64,000 nt of DNA from an uncultured beta proteobacterium (GTDB lineage: Bacteria > Pseudomonadota > Gammaproteobacteria > Burkholderiales > Burkholderiaceae): the NCBI GenBank assembly GCA_903821995.1, contig CAIJNI010000068.1, positions 1 to 64,000 on the forward strand, given 5' to 3'. The notes under the pieces are model-generated. The model worked only from the letters and a program-made list of their open reading frames with translations. It had not been told where the DNA came from and searched no databases. Shown here piece after piece: positions 37,235 to 46,663 of the stretch (position 1 is the stretch's first letter; the number at the start of each line of letters is the position of its first letter). The translations under genes were made by a program, and so were the position numbers.

Positions 37235-37462
37235 ATGTTGGCACCTGCTTCGATAATTTTTGGATTTGTAATGGGTTTTCTCATGTCAGCTACATTAACA
37301 TTTATTTATACTGTTTTGCATCACAGCCTAAGCTCAGATTTTTTAATGTTTTGGATAAAAATGTGGATTGTTGCATATCCATTGGCGTCATTGGCAATTA
37401 TTTTATATCGCCCTAGTGCTATGAAAATTACGCAATATATTTTAGAAAGAGTTCGATATTAA
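37235..37462 (+). CDS. DUF2798 family small membrane protein
   Basis: A 75-residue protein with two membrane helices (ASIIFGFVMGFLMSATLTFIYTVLHH and MWIVAYPLASLAIILYR) joined by a short segment with FLMFWIKM, ending in a basic tail. The pattern fits DUF2798. AGAGGAAA lies ahead of the ATG. Function unknown. It stands alone between the divergent pirin gene and the convergent rhlE terminator. Confidence 0.8.
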   Translation: MLAPASIIFGFVMGFLMSATLTFIYTVLHHSLSSDFLMFWIKMWIVAYPLASLAIILYRPSAMKITQYILERVRY

Positions 37463-37486
37463 GGTAACTCTTGGCCAAGTTACAAA

Positions 37487-37514
37487 AAATCCCCACTTTT
37501 ACAAGTGAGGATTT
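37487..37514 (-). terminator. Rho-independent terminator of rhlE
   Basis: AAATCCCCACTT and AAGTGAGGATTT form a 12-bp stem with one mismatch around TTAC. On the minus strand it is followed by a T run (reverse of the A run at 37484-37489), placing it as the terminator for rhlE. On the plus strand the T tract is weak, but it may also end the DUF2798 transcript. Confidence 0.75.
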
Positions 37515-37554
37515 GATTGCCACATAAAGGTACTTTTCAGTACTTAAAAATTAT

Positions 37555-39150
37555 TTAACTGCTTCGTGTTGTTGGTTTATCTGAACGACCTCGAGCAAAC
37601 CCACCCGAAGGTTTTGCAAACGGTTTTGATGCGGTATGTGTTCTTGGTTTGCCAAATTCACCAAAGGTTTTAGGCTTTGCGCTTTTATACTCTGAGGTAG
37701 GAGCGGCTGAGCGATCATCGCTACGTTGACCTTTGCCATATCTCTTTTCCTTTGCAGGACCGTCTGAATTTCTAGGTGTTGTAGCAGAGTGATCAGCATT
37801 GGAGCGAGCTGGACCACGGTCGCCTCCTCCGCCAGTATTGCCGGCATATCGAGCACTACTTCCACTGCCACCACCGCTTGGTCTTCCACCGCTACCACCA
37901 TTTGGTCTTCCACCACCACCGGATCTGCCACCAGGTCGTCCGCCGCTAGGTCTTCCACCACCCGGCCTACCGCGTCCAGCATTTTCAGGTTTAGATTGTG
38001 GTTCAAGTCCAGGGATAACTGATGGATTAAGAGTTTGTTGAGTAAACCTCTCAATAGCGCGAATTTTAATACGTTCACGATGTTCTGCGATGGTAATGGC
38101 TACACCGTTTCGACCGGCACGACCTGTTCTACCAATACGGTGAGTATAGTCTTCAGGCTTCATTGGTAGACCAAAATTAATAACATGGCTAATTGTTGGC
38201 ACATCGATACCACGAGCTGCTACGTCCGTTGCTACAAGAATTTTAGTTGTACCTTTACGGAGTGAATCGAGGCGACGATTTCTAACGGCTTGAGGCATCG
38301 CACCGTGTAAGGCGCTAGCTTCAAAACCATTTGCCCGCAAATTATCAGCAATTTCTTCGCTTTCGATTTGTGTGCTTGCAAAAACAACAGCTTGATCAAG
38401 ACTAGGATCAGATAACCAGTGTTTAAGAATTTTATGCTTATGGGCTAAATTATCAGCCCAGTGCATTGTTTGGGTAATATTTGTATGAACATCTCCAGCA
38501 TGAGCAAGTTCTATGCGAGTGGGTTGATTCATTAAATGCGCAGCTAGTTCCATGATTCGAGGAGCAAAGGTTGCAGAAAACATCATCGTCTGCTCACGTG
38601 CAGTGCAGCGGGCATGAATTGCTTCTAGATCATCAGCAAAGCCTAGGTCGAGCATACGATCTGCTTCGTCAACCACGAGTTGTTTAACTTTATCGAGCTT
38701 GATTGCTCGACTATCGTTAAGATCTAAGAGTCGACCAGGCGTAGCCACTACTAGGTTCGCGCCTTTAACTTGAGCGATCTGTTTTCCATAAGGCATTCCG
38801 CCCATAATAGTAGCGATTCTGATACCTTTACAAAATTTTACGAGGTCAATTGCATCCGCCGTAACTTGTTGAGCAAGTTCACGGGTTGGGCAAAGAACAA
38901 GTACCTGAGGTTCGGCACGACCCGGCACTGGTTTGCCATAGGCACTTGATTCGAGGATTTGCTGCAATATTGGCAATAAGAAGGCAGCAGTTTTTCCGCT
39001 CCCTGTTTGGCTACTGACCATTAAGTCTCCACCCTGTATTGCAGCTGGGTAGACTTCTTCTTGAACTGGCGTAGCATTTTCAAAGCCGAGGGCTTCAACA
39101 GCTTGTAGTAGTGGGGGGGCTAAGTTTAAATCTTTAAATGAAACAGGCAT
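37555..39150 (-). CDS. rhlE: DEAD-box RNA helicase, RhlE type
   Basis: ATP-dependent RNA unwinding in ribosome assembly or mRNA turnover. The ATG at 39150 (MPVSFKDLNLAPPLLQAVE) is the family start; the ORF-track start adds 28 non-homologous residues. Motifs: Q motif FENATPVQEEVYP, I SSQTGSGKT, II VDEADRMLD, III SAT, VI HRIGRTGRAGRNG. After about residue 380 comes a low-complexity Gly/Arg/Ser-rich tail with repeated GGRPSGG-type units, an RNA-binding extension typical of RhlE. The total is 531 residues. A GC hairpin overlaps the ribosome-binding region, suggesting translational control, for example by temperature. Confidence 0.93.
   Translation of the reverse strand: MPVSFKDLNLAPPLLQAVEALGFENATPVQEEVYPAAIQGGDLMVSSQTGSGKTAAFLLPILQQILESSAYGKPVPGRAEPQVLVLCPTRELAQQVTADAIDLVKFCKGIRIATIMGGMPYGKQIAQVKGANLVVATPGRLLDLNDSRAIKLDKVKQLVVDEADRMLDLGFADDLEAIHARCTAREQTMMFSATFAPRIMELAAHLMNQPTRIELAHAGDVHTNITQTMHWADNLAHKHKILKHWLSDPSLDQAVVFASTQIESEEIADNLRANGFEASALHGAMPQAVRNRRLDSLRKGTTKILVATDVAARGIDVPTISHVINFGLPMKPEDYTHRIGRTGRAGRNGVAITIAEHRERIKIRAIERFTQQTLNPSVIPGLEPQSKPENAGRGRPGGGRPSGGRPGGRSGGGGRPNGGSGGRPSGGGSGSSARYAGNTGGGGDRGPARSNADHSATTPRNSDGPAKEKRYGKGQRSDDRSAAPTSEYKSAKPKTFGEFGKPRTHTASKPFAKPSGGFARGRSDKPTTRSS
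37855..37980 (-). repeat. Gly/Arg/Pro-rich repeat tract in the rhlE tail
   Basis: Short imperfect repeats built on GGTCTTCCACCACC-like units on the plus strand encode tandem RP(G/S/N)GG units in RhlE. The repeat spacing is in multiples of three, so it is a protein repeat and not an array of another kind. Confidence 0.7.
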
Positions 39151-39515
39151 AACATATTCCGCCCAAAAAAGGGCGTCTCCAAAGTTGCACGAAAACCTAA
39201 AGTAGGATTCAATGTGCTGGTCAAAAGGCATCAACCATCAACATTTAGGAGTAGGCGCTTGGATAAAACATGTAAGAGTAAATGTTACCTTTACGTTGCG
39301 GCTACATCATTAAGACAAGCATTTATACCAAAGGGGTAAAAATGCGTCAGCAGTGCTGGGGGTGATGAAAAGTAAAGCAACCGCTATTATCCCATGAATC
39401 ATTAGGGTTTGCACTAATCTTTTAAGAATGTCCTTAGTTTGTGTCTTAATTAAACACAAAAAACCACATAAAATAGGTGTTAATTACTAAATCTTATTTT
39501 ATAAAAGTTAAACAA
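39151..39515. other. 365-bp intergenic region between rhlE and msrA
   Basis: No gene longer than a few codons is visible on either strand. It contains the rhlE leader hairpin at 39160-39175 and a 7-bp inverted repeat, TTTGTGT (39438-39444) and ACACAAA (39454-39460), around a TTAATTAA core, plus AT-rich DNA that could hold both divergent promoters. A TTAATT, 17 bp, TAAAAT pair on the plus strand is a weak msrA promoter candidate. Confidence 0.5.
39160..39175 (-). promoter_or_regulatory. Hairpin covering the rhlE ribosome-binding region
   Basis: CGCCC and GGGCG form a perfect 5-bp GC stem around six unpaired bases, ending nine bases before the rhlE ATG. The likely Shine-Dalgarno (GGCGGA on the minus strand) includes the downstream arm, so pairing would hide it. 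Such a structure could give helicase autoregulation or temperature dependence. Confidence 0.4.
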
Positions 39516-40079
39516 ATGAATCAACACAACACATTAAATTTCCAAAAAGCCTTACTTGGTGGGGGCTGTTTTTGGTGTTTAGAAGCGGTTTATCAGGAAC
39601 TCGTTGGTGTAGTAAAGGTGATCTCTGGATACGCAGGGGGGCATGATACACAACCTAAATATGAGGCAGTTTGTGATGGTAGAACGGGTCATGCGGAAGT
39701 TGTTGAAATACTCTTTGATCCTGCAATAATTTCTTTTAGACAGATACTAGAAGTATTTTTTGTTATTCACGATCCAACGACTTTAAATCGACAAGGACAT
39801 GACAGCGGAACCCAATATAGATCTGTGGTCTATTGCCAGGATCAACAGCAACTGTTGGAGATTGAGAAGTTCATTCAGGAATTAAAAGATCAAAAAGTTT
39901 ACGCAAGCCCGATTGTGACAGAGGTCACATTGGCGCCTATTTTTTATCCTGCAGAACAATATCACCAAAACTATTTCAGAACAAACCCATTTCAAGGTTA
40001 CTGTATGGGTGTAGTAGCTCCCAAGCTCGACAAATTTAGAAAAACATTTACCAGTTTGCGAATATCATCAGAAGAGTAG
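39516..40079 (+). CDS. msrA: Peptide-methionine (S)-S-oxide reductase
   Basis: Reduces the S-form of methionine sulfoxide in proteins, repairing oxidative damage. From the ATG at 39516 it has 187 residues, with the catalytic GCFWC at positions 17-21 and family segments SGYAGGHDTQPKYEAVCDGRTGHAEVVEI and FYPAEQYHQNYF. The ORF-track GTG start adds 13 residues not seen in the family. It stands between the rhlE intergenic region and the convergent pdxH gene. Confidence 0.95.
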   Translation: MNQHNTLNFQKALLGGGCFWCLEAVYQELVGVVKVISGYAGGHDTQPKYEAVCDGRTGHAEVVEILFDPAIISFRQILEVFFVIHDPTTLNRQGHDSGTQYRSVVYCQDQQQLLEIEKFIQELKDQKVYASPIVTEVTLAPIFYPAEQYHQNYFRTNPFQGYCMGVVAPKLDKFRKTFTSLRISSEE

Positions 40080-40090
40080 TTGAGATAACT

Positions 40091-40726
40091 CTATGGTGCA
40101 AGTCTTACGATATTCCAGGAATTTTTTTCATTTACAAAAAGGATTCGGTCATGAAGTCGAGAGGGTCTACCTTGCCAAAATTCAATTCGCAATGGGTTTA
40201 AGATAAAACCTCCCCAGTGAGCTGGTCTTGGCGGATGTTCTCCCCATTTTTTTAAAAAACTTTTCTCTTCTTTTTCTAAAAATGATCTATCAGGAATGAC
40301 TGCACTCTGGGGTGATGCCCATGCACCGATTTTTGAGCCGAGTGGTCTTGATTCATAATACTCATCGCTCATATCGGAAGTTGTTTTACTTGCAACACCA
40401 TCAATTCGGACCTGTCTTTCTAGCTCATGCCAATAAAACAATAAAGAAGCTTGTGGGTTAGCTATTAGTTCAAATCCTTTTTGACTTTCATAGTTTGTAT
40501 AAAAAACAAAGTTACCTTCTGATATACCTTTAAGTAAAACTGTCCTTGCACTAGGGATGCCATCTAGTGTTGCAGTTGCAAGAGTCATTGCATTTGGCTC
40601 TGGGCACTTCGCTAACTGAGCTTGTTTAAACCACTTATTAAATTGTTTGATAGGGTCTTGGTTTACTTGACTCTCACTTAGTTTTCCACGAGTGTATGAT
40701 TGGCGTAAATCAGCTAAATTATTCAT
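40091..40726 (-). CDS. pdxH: Pyridoxamine/pyridoxine 5'-phosphate oxidase
   Basis: An FMN enzyme that makes pyridoxal 5'-phosphate. At 211 residues it has the standard N-terminus ([28 protein letters not shown]), FMN-binding [26 protein letters not shown], and the C-terminal signature [36 protein letters not shown] lies six bases before its ATG on the minus strand, similar to the layout before argH. It is divergent from tcdA. Confidence 0.96.
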   Translation of the reverse strand: MNNLADLRQSYTRGKLSESQVNQDPIKQFNKWFKQAQLAKCPEPNAMTLATATLDGIPSARTVLLKGISEGNFVFYTNYESQKGFELIANPQASLLFYWHELERQVRIDGVASKTTSDMSDEYYESRPLGSKIGAWASPQSAVIPDRSFLEKEEKSFLKKWGEHPPRPAHWGGFILNPLRIEFWQGRPSRLHDRILFVNEKNSWNIVRLAP

Positions 40727-40768
40727 AGAATTAGTATAGCCAAAAAAGTTAAAAATAACTAAGAAAAT

Positions 40769-41548
40769 ATGACGGAAAAAATACCAATTAATACCCTATT
40801 AGTAGAGGAGCGCCGCTTAGGAGGTGTTTCAAAACTTTATGGAGAGACGGCCTTTGAGCATTTAAAGAAGATGCATGTCGTTGTTATTGGTCTAGGTGGC
40901 GTTGGATCTTGGGCTGCAGAAGCCTTAGCAAGAAGTGCAGTAGGAGAAATAACCCTTATTGATTTTGACCATATATCGATCAGCAACACCAATCGTCAAC
41001 TGCATGCTTTAGATGGTGAGTACGGTAAAGCAAAAGTGGAAGCCATGTCACAGCGTCTTAAAAAAATAAATCCAGAACTCATTATTCATGAAGTTGATGA
41101 ATTTGTTAAACCAGAAAATATTGAGGCTCTTTTACCTAAGTCAGCGGTCATTCTTGATGCCACTGATGATTTTTTGAGTAAAGTATCTCTTGCTGTATGG
41201 TGCCATAAAAATGCCATCCCACTGGTTATTAGTGGAGGTGCAGGAGGGAAAATTGATCCCACAAAAATTCAAATTGATGATCTATCAAAAGCCACGCATG
41301 ATCCGCTGCTATCGAAAATGCGAGGTATTTTGCGTAAAGAGTACGGTTTTGAGAAAGATCCTCAGAATAAGATGAAACTCAGGGTAGTCTATTCTTCGGA
41401 ACCACGTTTAGGTGTAGCTCTTGGTGGGTTAGCTTGTAGTGGTTATGGCTCTGCTGTAACGGTGACAGCAAGCTTTGGTTTGGCAGCGGCAGCTGAGGCT
41501 ATGCGATTAGGGGTAGTAATGGCCTCCGAATTACAAAAAACGATCTAA
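40769..41548 (+). CDS. tcdA: tRNA threonylcarbamoyladenosine dehydratase
   Basis: An E1-like enzyme that cyclises t6A37 of tRNA to ct6A with ATP. The 259-residue protein has the ThiF/MoeB-type nucleotide motif [22 protein letters not shown] and the TcdA features [36 protein letters not shown] and [12 protein letters not shown]. Its C-terminus overlaps the DUF1854 gene by 18 bp tail to tail. The partner sulfur-relay genes csdA/csdE are not in the window. Confidence 0.93.
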   Translation: MTEKIPINTLLVEERRLGGVSKLYGETAFEHLKKMHVVVIGLGGVGSWAAEALARSAVGEITLIDFDHISISNTNRQLHALDGEYGKAKVEAMSQRLKKINPELIIHEVDEFVKPENIEALLPKSAVILDATDDFLSKVSLAVWCHKNAIPLVISGGAGGKIDPTKIQIDDLSKATHDPLLSKMRGILRKEYGFEKDPQNKMKLRVVYSSEPRLGVALGGLACSGYGSAVTVTASFGLAAAAEAMRLGVVMASELQKTI

Positions 41549-41992
41549 AACCTTTTTGCTAAATTTGTCTAAATTTTTCTGATGTCTAATGAAATATTGA
41601 ATTCCATTAGCATCCGTAATAATGAGGCTATCTGTACCCACTCTGCGAAGATCTTGCTCGCTGTTTAGCTTTAACTTTGTTTTACCTCTATCCGTATTGA
41701 TTTCCCATACGCTAGGCAAGGCAAAGGAGTTAAGTCCTGTGATCTTTTCTATTTCGGGAATAAATTCCATTTGGGCTAATTCGTTTTTAAGAATTTCTTG
41801 TGTGCAGGAGCTCAGTTGATCGAGGTGATCTAGCCAAACCAGTTCATGTCCATCTTGATTAAGAATTGAAATTCCTTGAAGGGGCTCTGAAATTGGAAAA
41901 GCCCTCACAACTTTTACATTCTCATGGTAGGCGCCATTCTCATCTATTAAATGAAGACATCCAAATTGATCGACATTAAATGAAATATTCAC
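41531..41992 (-). CDS. DUF1854 protein of the cyanophycin locus
   Basis: A 153-residue soluble protein. Segments FGCLHLIDENGAYHENVKVVRAFPISEP, GHELVWLDHLDQLS and ITGLNSFALPSVWEINTDRGKTKLKL match the DUF1854 family, which is found beside cyanophycin genes and a dedicated ABC transporter in betaproteobacteria. Its ATG overlaps the ABC transporter stop by 4 bp, so the two are translationally coupled. The biochemical role is unknown. It could be an accessory subunit or ligand-binding partner of the transporter. Confidence 0.85.
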   Translation of the reverse strand: MNISFNVDQFGCLHLIDENGAYHENVKVVRAFPISEPLQGISILNQDGHELVWLDHLDQLSSCTQEILKNELAQMEFIPEIEKITGLNSFALPSVWEINTDRGKTKLKLNSEQDLRRVGTDSLIITDANGIQYFIRHQKNLDKFSKKVLDRFL

Positions 41993-44280
41993 TCTGCAAC
42001 CTCATCAAAATCAGTACTGCCAGCAATTTCGGCAGCATGTCGAGCTTGAGCCTGATATAACTGAAAGTAGGCCCCCCGGCTTTTCATTAATTCATCATGA
42101 CTTCCAACTTCTACAATTTCACCTTTATCCATAACAATGAGGCGATTAGCTTTACGTAAGGTGGATAGTCGATGAGCAATTGCAATAGTAGTTCTACCTT
42201 GCACTAAATTGTCTAAGGCTTTCTGAATTTCTTTTTCAGTAGTAGTGTCCACAGATGAAGTTGCTTCATCTAGTATAAGAATTTTAGGATTAATGAGAAG
42301 TGCACGCGCAATAGAAATTCTTTGGCGTTCACCACCAGAAAGTGACTGTCCTCGTTCACCGACTAAAGAATCGTAGCCTAAGGGTAGTCGCAAAATAAAT
42401 TCATGAGCATTTGCTGCGCGAGAAGCTTCTACAATCTCTTCCTTAGTGGCATCTGGTTTTCCATAAGCTATATTTTCAGCGATCGTCCCAAAAAATAAGA
42501 AAGGTTCTTGCAAAACCAAACCAAAGAACTTCCTAAGTTCCTTGATGGCAATTGATCTGACATCGAAACCGTCGATTAAAACAGCACCCTCGCTGACATC
42601 ATAAAAGCGACAAATTAAATTCACAAGAGTACTTTTTCCTGAGCCACTATGACCAACTAGTCCGATCATTTCGCCGGGTGCAATATCTAAATTTATATTT
42701 TTTATGACTGCGCGATTGCCATATCTGAATCCAACCTGTTTTAATTGGATGGATCCAGTGACATGACTAACTTTTACAGGGTTTAATGATTCAGGAACAC
42801 TTGACTTGTGATCTAAAATATCAAATAGACGTTTTGCTCCTGCAGCAGCTTTTTGAGTATGGGAGACTATTCTACTCATGGAATCCATACGACCATAAAA
42901 TCTACTGATATAGGCCAAAAAGGCAGATAAAACTCCTACAGTAATATTATCGTGGGCTACTTGCCAAATCCCAAATCCCCAGACCACTAGGAGTCCAACT
43001 TCAGTTAATAGGGTAACGGTTGGAGCAAAAACTGACCATGTCCGATTCACTCGGTCATTGATGGCTAAATTGCGTTTATTCGCCTCAAGGAAGCGATTAT
43101 TTTCTCGATCTTCCTGTGCAAATGCTTTGACGACTCTAATGCCAGGGATGGTGTCGGAGAGAATATTTGTGACCTCTGCCCAGTTGCGATCCACTTTTTC
43201 AAAACCAAAGCGTAGTTTATCTCTAACAATGTGGATCATCCAAGCAATAAAAGGTAGGGGAAGAAGAGTGACAATAGCAAGCCAGGGATCAATGCTAATC
43301 AAAATAACTGCTGTCATGATTAACATTAAAGAATCAGTAGCAAAATCCAATAAATGCAGTGATAAAAAAACACAAATTCGATCTGTTTCATTACCGATAC
43401 GGGCGATGAGATCACCCGTTCGTTTTGCGCCAAAATACTCCAGTGACATATTCAAAAGATGCTCAAAGGTTGTTGTTCGAAGCTTTGCGCCAATACGCTC
43501 ACTCACTAGGGCTAGGATATACGTTTTCCACCAGCCAAGGCCCCAGGCAAATAGTGCGGCAAAGAGTAGAGCGCCTAAATACTTTCCTGCCAGTTCATAT
43601 TGCATGACATGAGTGGTTTGAAATGGAATTAGAACCTCATCCATGAGAGGCATAGCAATATATGGCGGGATTAATGTAGCGGTAGTTGCTGCTAGGGTTA
43701 ATAAAAACCCCAATATTAATTGACCTTTATACGGTTTTGCAAAGCGCCACAATTTTAATAAGGTAAGAGTTGAAGGCGGGATCTCATTTTCCGGATCGCA
43801 GACCAGGCAATGGTCTACATTTTCAGGAATGAGGCTTTGGCATAAGGGACAGATTTGAACTAGACGGTTTATAGTTTCTAGTGAGTTTGCTTGCTCATTT
43901 GACCTCTGTCGCTCGGGGAATATTTTTTGAAACTGGTTAATTGCTTGATTGATGGCTAGAGTGTGGTTCCAAGTAGCCACCTTTCGTGAAGCTGTTTGAA
44001 GTGACAAATGCCCAACACCCGCATGGTCAAAATGACTTAAAAAGGCGTCGTCTTCGAGAATCCAGCTCTCAGATTCACCGTCTTCATGAAATACATCAAT
44101 GCGATGGTGCCAGAGGACTAGTAGCGATTTAGAAAAATGTAAGTGATTATTTAAGTCTAATTCGACCCAACACAGCGGCCCCACTTTGCTTTTGCCAATA
44201 ATCAGTTTTGCCACGGCCGAGTTTTGCCAAGTGCTCGGAAGCAAAACGGGAAAAGAGGGGGTATCACGAATCTCAGACAT
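41989..44280 (-). CDS. Cyanophycin-locus ABC transporter (fused permease/ATPase) with N-terminal zinc finger domain
   Basis: A 763-residue exporter-type half transporter. Residues 1-~140 form a domain I do not recognise. Near 143-160 there is a CPLCQ...CLVC zinc-ribbon-like motif, then a six-helix type 1 exporter membrane domain (~180-470, including GAKRTGDLIARIGNETDRI) and a nucleotide-binding domain with Walker A GLVGHSGSGKSTL, signature LSGGERQR and Walker B ILILDEATSSVD. All ATPase motifs are intact. It is divergent from cphA'/cphA and coupled to DUF1854. Its substrate is unknown; export or import of a cyanophycin-related peptide or amino acid is a guess from context. Confidence 0.88.
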   Translation of the reverse strand: MSEIRDTPSFPVLLPSTWQNSAVAKLIIGKSKVGPLCWVELDLNNHLHFSKSLLVLWHHRIDVFHEDGESESWILEDDAFLSHFDHAGVGHLSLQTASRKVATWNHTLAINQAINQFQKIFPERQRSNEQANSLETINRLVQICPLCQSLIPENVDHCLVCDPENEIPPSTLTLLKLWRFAKPYKGQLILGFLLTLAATTATLIPPYIAMPLMDEVLIPFQTTHVMQYELAGKYLGALLFAALFAWGLGWWKTYILALVSERIGAKLRTTTFEHLLNMSLEYFGAKRTGDLIARIGNETDRICVFLSLHLLDFATDSLMLIMTAVILISIDPWLAIVTLLPLPFIAWMIHIVRDKLRFGFEKVDRNWAEVTNILSDTIPGIRVVKAFAQEDRENNRFLEANKRNLAINDRVNRTWSVFAPTVTLLTEVGLLVVWGFGIWQVAHDNITVGVLSAFLAYISRFYGRMDSMSRIVSHTQKAAAGAKRLFDILDHKSSVPESLNPVKVSHVTGSIQLKQVGFRYGNRAVIKNINLDIAPGEMIGLVGHSGSGKSTLVNLICRFYDVSEGAVLIDGFDVRSIAIKELRKFFGLVLQEPFLFFGTIAENIAYGKPDATKEEIVEASRAANAHEFILRLPLGYDSLVGERGQSLSGGERQRISIARALLINPKILILDEATSSVDTTTEKEIQKALDNLVQGRTTIAIAHRLSTLRKANRLIVMDKGEIVEVGSHDELMKSRGAYFQLYQAQARHAAEIAGSTDFDEVAE

Positions 44281-44488
44281 ATTAAAAAGTATAGACGAGT
44301 ATGAGGAAGATATGCTTTTGAAGGTACTGAACTTTGGCGCGTAAAATCCAATGTGGAACTGTTTCTTCCTTACATTTTGTCAACTTTTCTGCCAAAATGG
44401 CGTTATCAAAACTATAAAGCAACATTTTTAACATATTTGGCAACAATATCAATTCCACTTTATCCTTTCTTAAATTAAATACACTTAT

Positions 44489-46663
44489 ATGCCTCAACTA
44501 CTTGATAAGACTATAGAAGTCCTTAAAATCAAGTACATCCGTGGGCCAAACATGTGGACCTGGGTTCCTGTGATTGAGGCTTGGGTAGATATTGGTGATT
44601 TGGAAAACTTTCCTTCAGACAAAATTCCTGGTTTCTATGAGCGCCTCATTTCAACAATGCCTAGTTTGATAGAACACAGGTGTAGTTATGAAGTGCGTGG
44701 TGGATTTCTCAAAAGAGTTGAGGAAGGGACATGGCCTGGCCACATTTTAGAGCATTTAACTTTGGAGCTTTTAGGGCTTGCTGGCTTGGAAGTAGGGTTT
44801 GGTCGAGCCCGAGAAACTAGTGTGACGGGTGTCTACAAAATCATTATTGCAGCACCTCAAGAAGATGTGGTTTACAGGGCGATTTTAGAAGCAAAAGAAC
44901 TATTACTTGCTTTGATACAGGATCGTGGCTTTGACCTTGAAAAATCACTCGTGTACTTAAAAGATCTTGTAGAGGATCTGTGTTTAGGGCCAAGTACAGG
45001 GTGTATTGTTGCTGCCGCAAAGGAGAATAGAATCCCATCGATTCGGCTAACTAAAGGCAATTTAGTGCAACTTGGTTACGGCGCAAAGCAAAGGCGTATT
45101 TGGACGGCTGAGACAGATCAAACAAGTGCTATAGCGGAATCAATTTCACGAGATAAAGATTTAACTAAAAACCTCCTAACTTCCCTGGGCGTTCCAGTTC
45201 CTATGGGACAAATTGTTGCGAGTAGTGAGTCTGCCTGGGAGGTAGCGCAAGATCTAGGCTTACCTGTTGTAGTAAAACCGCAGGATGGTAATCATGGTAG
45301 AGGGGTATTTACTAATTTGTTTACCCAAGAGGAAATCACTTCTGCTTATGAGGTAGCCCTGCAAGAAGGTAGCGGTGTGATTGTAGAAAAATTTATATTA
45401 GGAGATGAGCATCGGCTATTGGTTGTGGGTGATCAAGTTGTTGCTGCAGCAAAAGGAGAATCTGCCTGGGTAACCGGAGACGGAATACATTCTGTTGATG
45501 AGTTGATTCAAATTCAGATTAACATTGATCCACGTCGTGGTCCAACAGAAGATTTCCCGCTAAATCTTGTACGAATTGATTCGGCAGCCCTTTTTGAACT
45601 CAAGCGCCAGGGCTTTTTGCCTGAAGGTGTTCCACTGAAGGGGCATGCTGTTTTGATTCAGCGCAATGGTAATGTTTCAATTGATGTGACCGATCAAGTC
45701 CATCCACTAGTTGCTAAAAGAGTAGTTCTTGCCGCAAAAATTGTTGGACTAGATGTAGCGGGAGTTGACTTAGTTATTCAGGATATTTCAAGACCATTGG
45801 AAGAGCAGGGTGGTGCTATTGTTGAAGTCAATGCTGGTCCAGGCTTACTAATGCATCTAAAACCTGCACAAGGAAAGCCTAGGGCAGTAGGTCAGGCAAT
45901 CATCAAGCACCTATTTCCAGATCCAGAAAGTTGCCGTATTCCTTTAATAGGAATTACAGGATCTATAGGAGCTTCTTTCGTAGCTGAAATGTCAGCGCAT
46001 ATTCTTAAATTAGCCAATTTTTATGTTGGGCTTGTGTCACAACAAGGTTTGTTTTTTAACCAACGTTTAGTTGAAAAAAATAACGATGCCTCATGGGCTT
46101 TGTCGCGACGAGTGGTGATGAACCGAATGGTGACTGCGGCTGTCATTGAGGCTACTCCTCTATCAATTCTTAACGAAGGCTTAGCTTACGATCTATGTAA
46201 GATTGGCGTAATTACAAATATTGATAAAAATATCTTCTTTCCAGAAGAGTCAATCAATGATGAAGACGGCTTATTTAAAGTCTTTCGAACTCAAGTTGAT
46301 GTTGTTTTACCTGAAGGGACTGCTGTACTTAATGCGCAGGATCCTATGATTGTTGAGATGACTGACCTGTGTCTTGGCGAAATTATTTTTTATGCTGAAG
46401 ATATGAATCATCCAGTTTTACAACAAAGAATTGCTCTTAATAAAAAAATTATTTGTCGGCAAGAAAATTCGATTATTTTGCAAGAGGGGAAACAACATAT
46501 TTGGAGTTTTGATTTAGGATTAGTGAGATTTATGAATAATAAGCTTGCCGAGCCAATCGGTGAACTAATGGCAGTGATTGGCGTATGCTGGGGCTTAGAT
46601 TTAGATTTTCAATTGATAGAAGCAGGATTGGAAACTTTTACTGTAGAAAAGTTGGAGGCTTAA
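44489..46663 (+). CDS. cphA': Cyanophycin synthetase-like protein CphA'
   Basis: A 724-residue paralogue of the next gene. The N domain (YIRGPNMWTWVPVIEAWVDIG) and ATP-grasp G domain (KDLTKNLLTSLGVPVP, VVVKPQDGNHGRGV, GGAIVEVNAGPGLLMHLKP) are intact. In the Mur-ligase-like M domain the P-loop reads GITGSIGAS near residue 488 in place of the GTNGKT of active synthetases, and the domain is about 130 residues shorter at its end. So the arginine-adding step at that site is probably lost, as in cyanobacterial CphA2. Roles as a dipeptide polymerase or regulatory partner of CphA are both possible. Its stop touches the cphA start. Confidence 0.88.
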   Translation: MPQLLDKTIEVLKIKYIRGPNMWTWVPVIEAWVDIGDLENFPSDKIPGFYERLISTMPSLIEHRCSYEVRGGFLKRVEEGTWPGHILEHLTLELLGLAGLEVGFGRARETSVTGVYKIIIAAPQEDVVYRAILEAKELLLALIQDRGFDLEKSLVYLKDLVEDLCLGPSTGCIVAAAKENRIPSIRLTKGNLVQLGYGAKQRRIWTAETDQTSAIAESISRDKDLTKNLLTSLGVPVPMGQIVASSESAWEVAQDLGLPVVVKPQDGNHGRGVFTNLFTQEEITSAYEVALQEGSGVIVEKFILGDEHRLLVVGDQVVAAAKGESAWVTGDGIHSVDELIQIQINIDPRRGPTEDFPLNLVRIDSAALFELKRQGFLPEGVPLKGHAVLIQRNGNVSIDVTDQVHPLVAKRVVLAAKIVGLDVAGVDLVIQDISRPLEEQGGAIVEVNAGPGLLMHLKPAQGKPRAVGQAIIKHLFPDPESCRIPLIGITGSIGASFVAEMSAHILKLANFYVGLVSQQGLFFNQRLVEKNNDASWALSRRVVMNRMVTAAVIEATPLSILNEGLAYDLCKIGVITNIDKNIFFPEESINDEDGLFKVFRTQVDVVLPEGTAVLNAQDPMIVEMTDLCLGEIIFYAEDMNHPVLQQRIALNKKIICRQENSIILQEGKQHIWSFDLGLVRFMNNKLAEPIGELMAVIGVCWGLDLDFQLIEAGLETFTVEKLEA

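Noticed and set aside
37830-37990. Regularly spaced short repeats that might suggest a CRISPR-like array
   Set aside because: Units are short, imperfect and in multiples of three within an open reading frame; they encode Gly-Arg-Pro repeats of RhlE and there are no spacers of constant length.
37551-38078. 175-residue minus-strand ORF rich in Val, Ala and Asp, plus plus-strand ORFs at 37789-38041
   Set aside because: They are out-of-frame readings of the repetitive RhlE tail; the RhlE frame alone carries helicase motifs and continues through the region.
43058-43612. 184-residue plus-strand ORF
   Set aside because: Lies wholly antisense to the ABC transporter membrane domain and has no recognisable domain or ribosome site.
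44282-44497. 71-residue minus-strand ORF between the ABC transporter and cphA'
   Set aside because: Occupies the divergent promoter region, overlaps the cphA' start and has no family resemblance; composition is that of AT-rich noncoding DNA.
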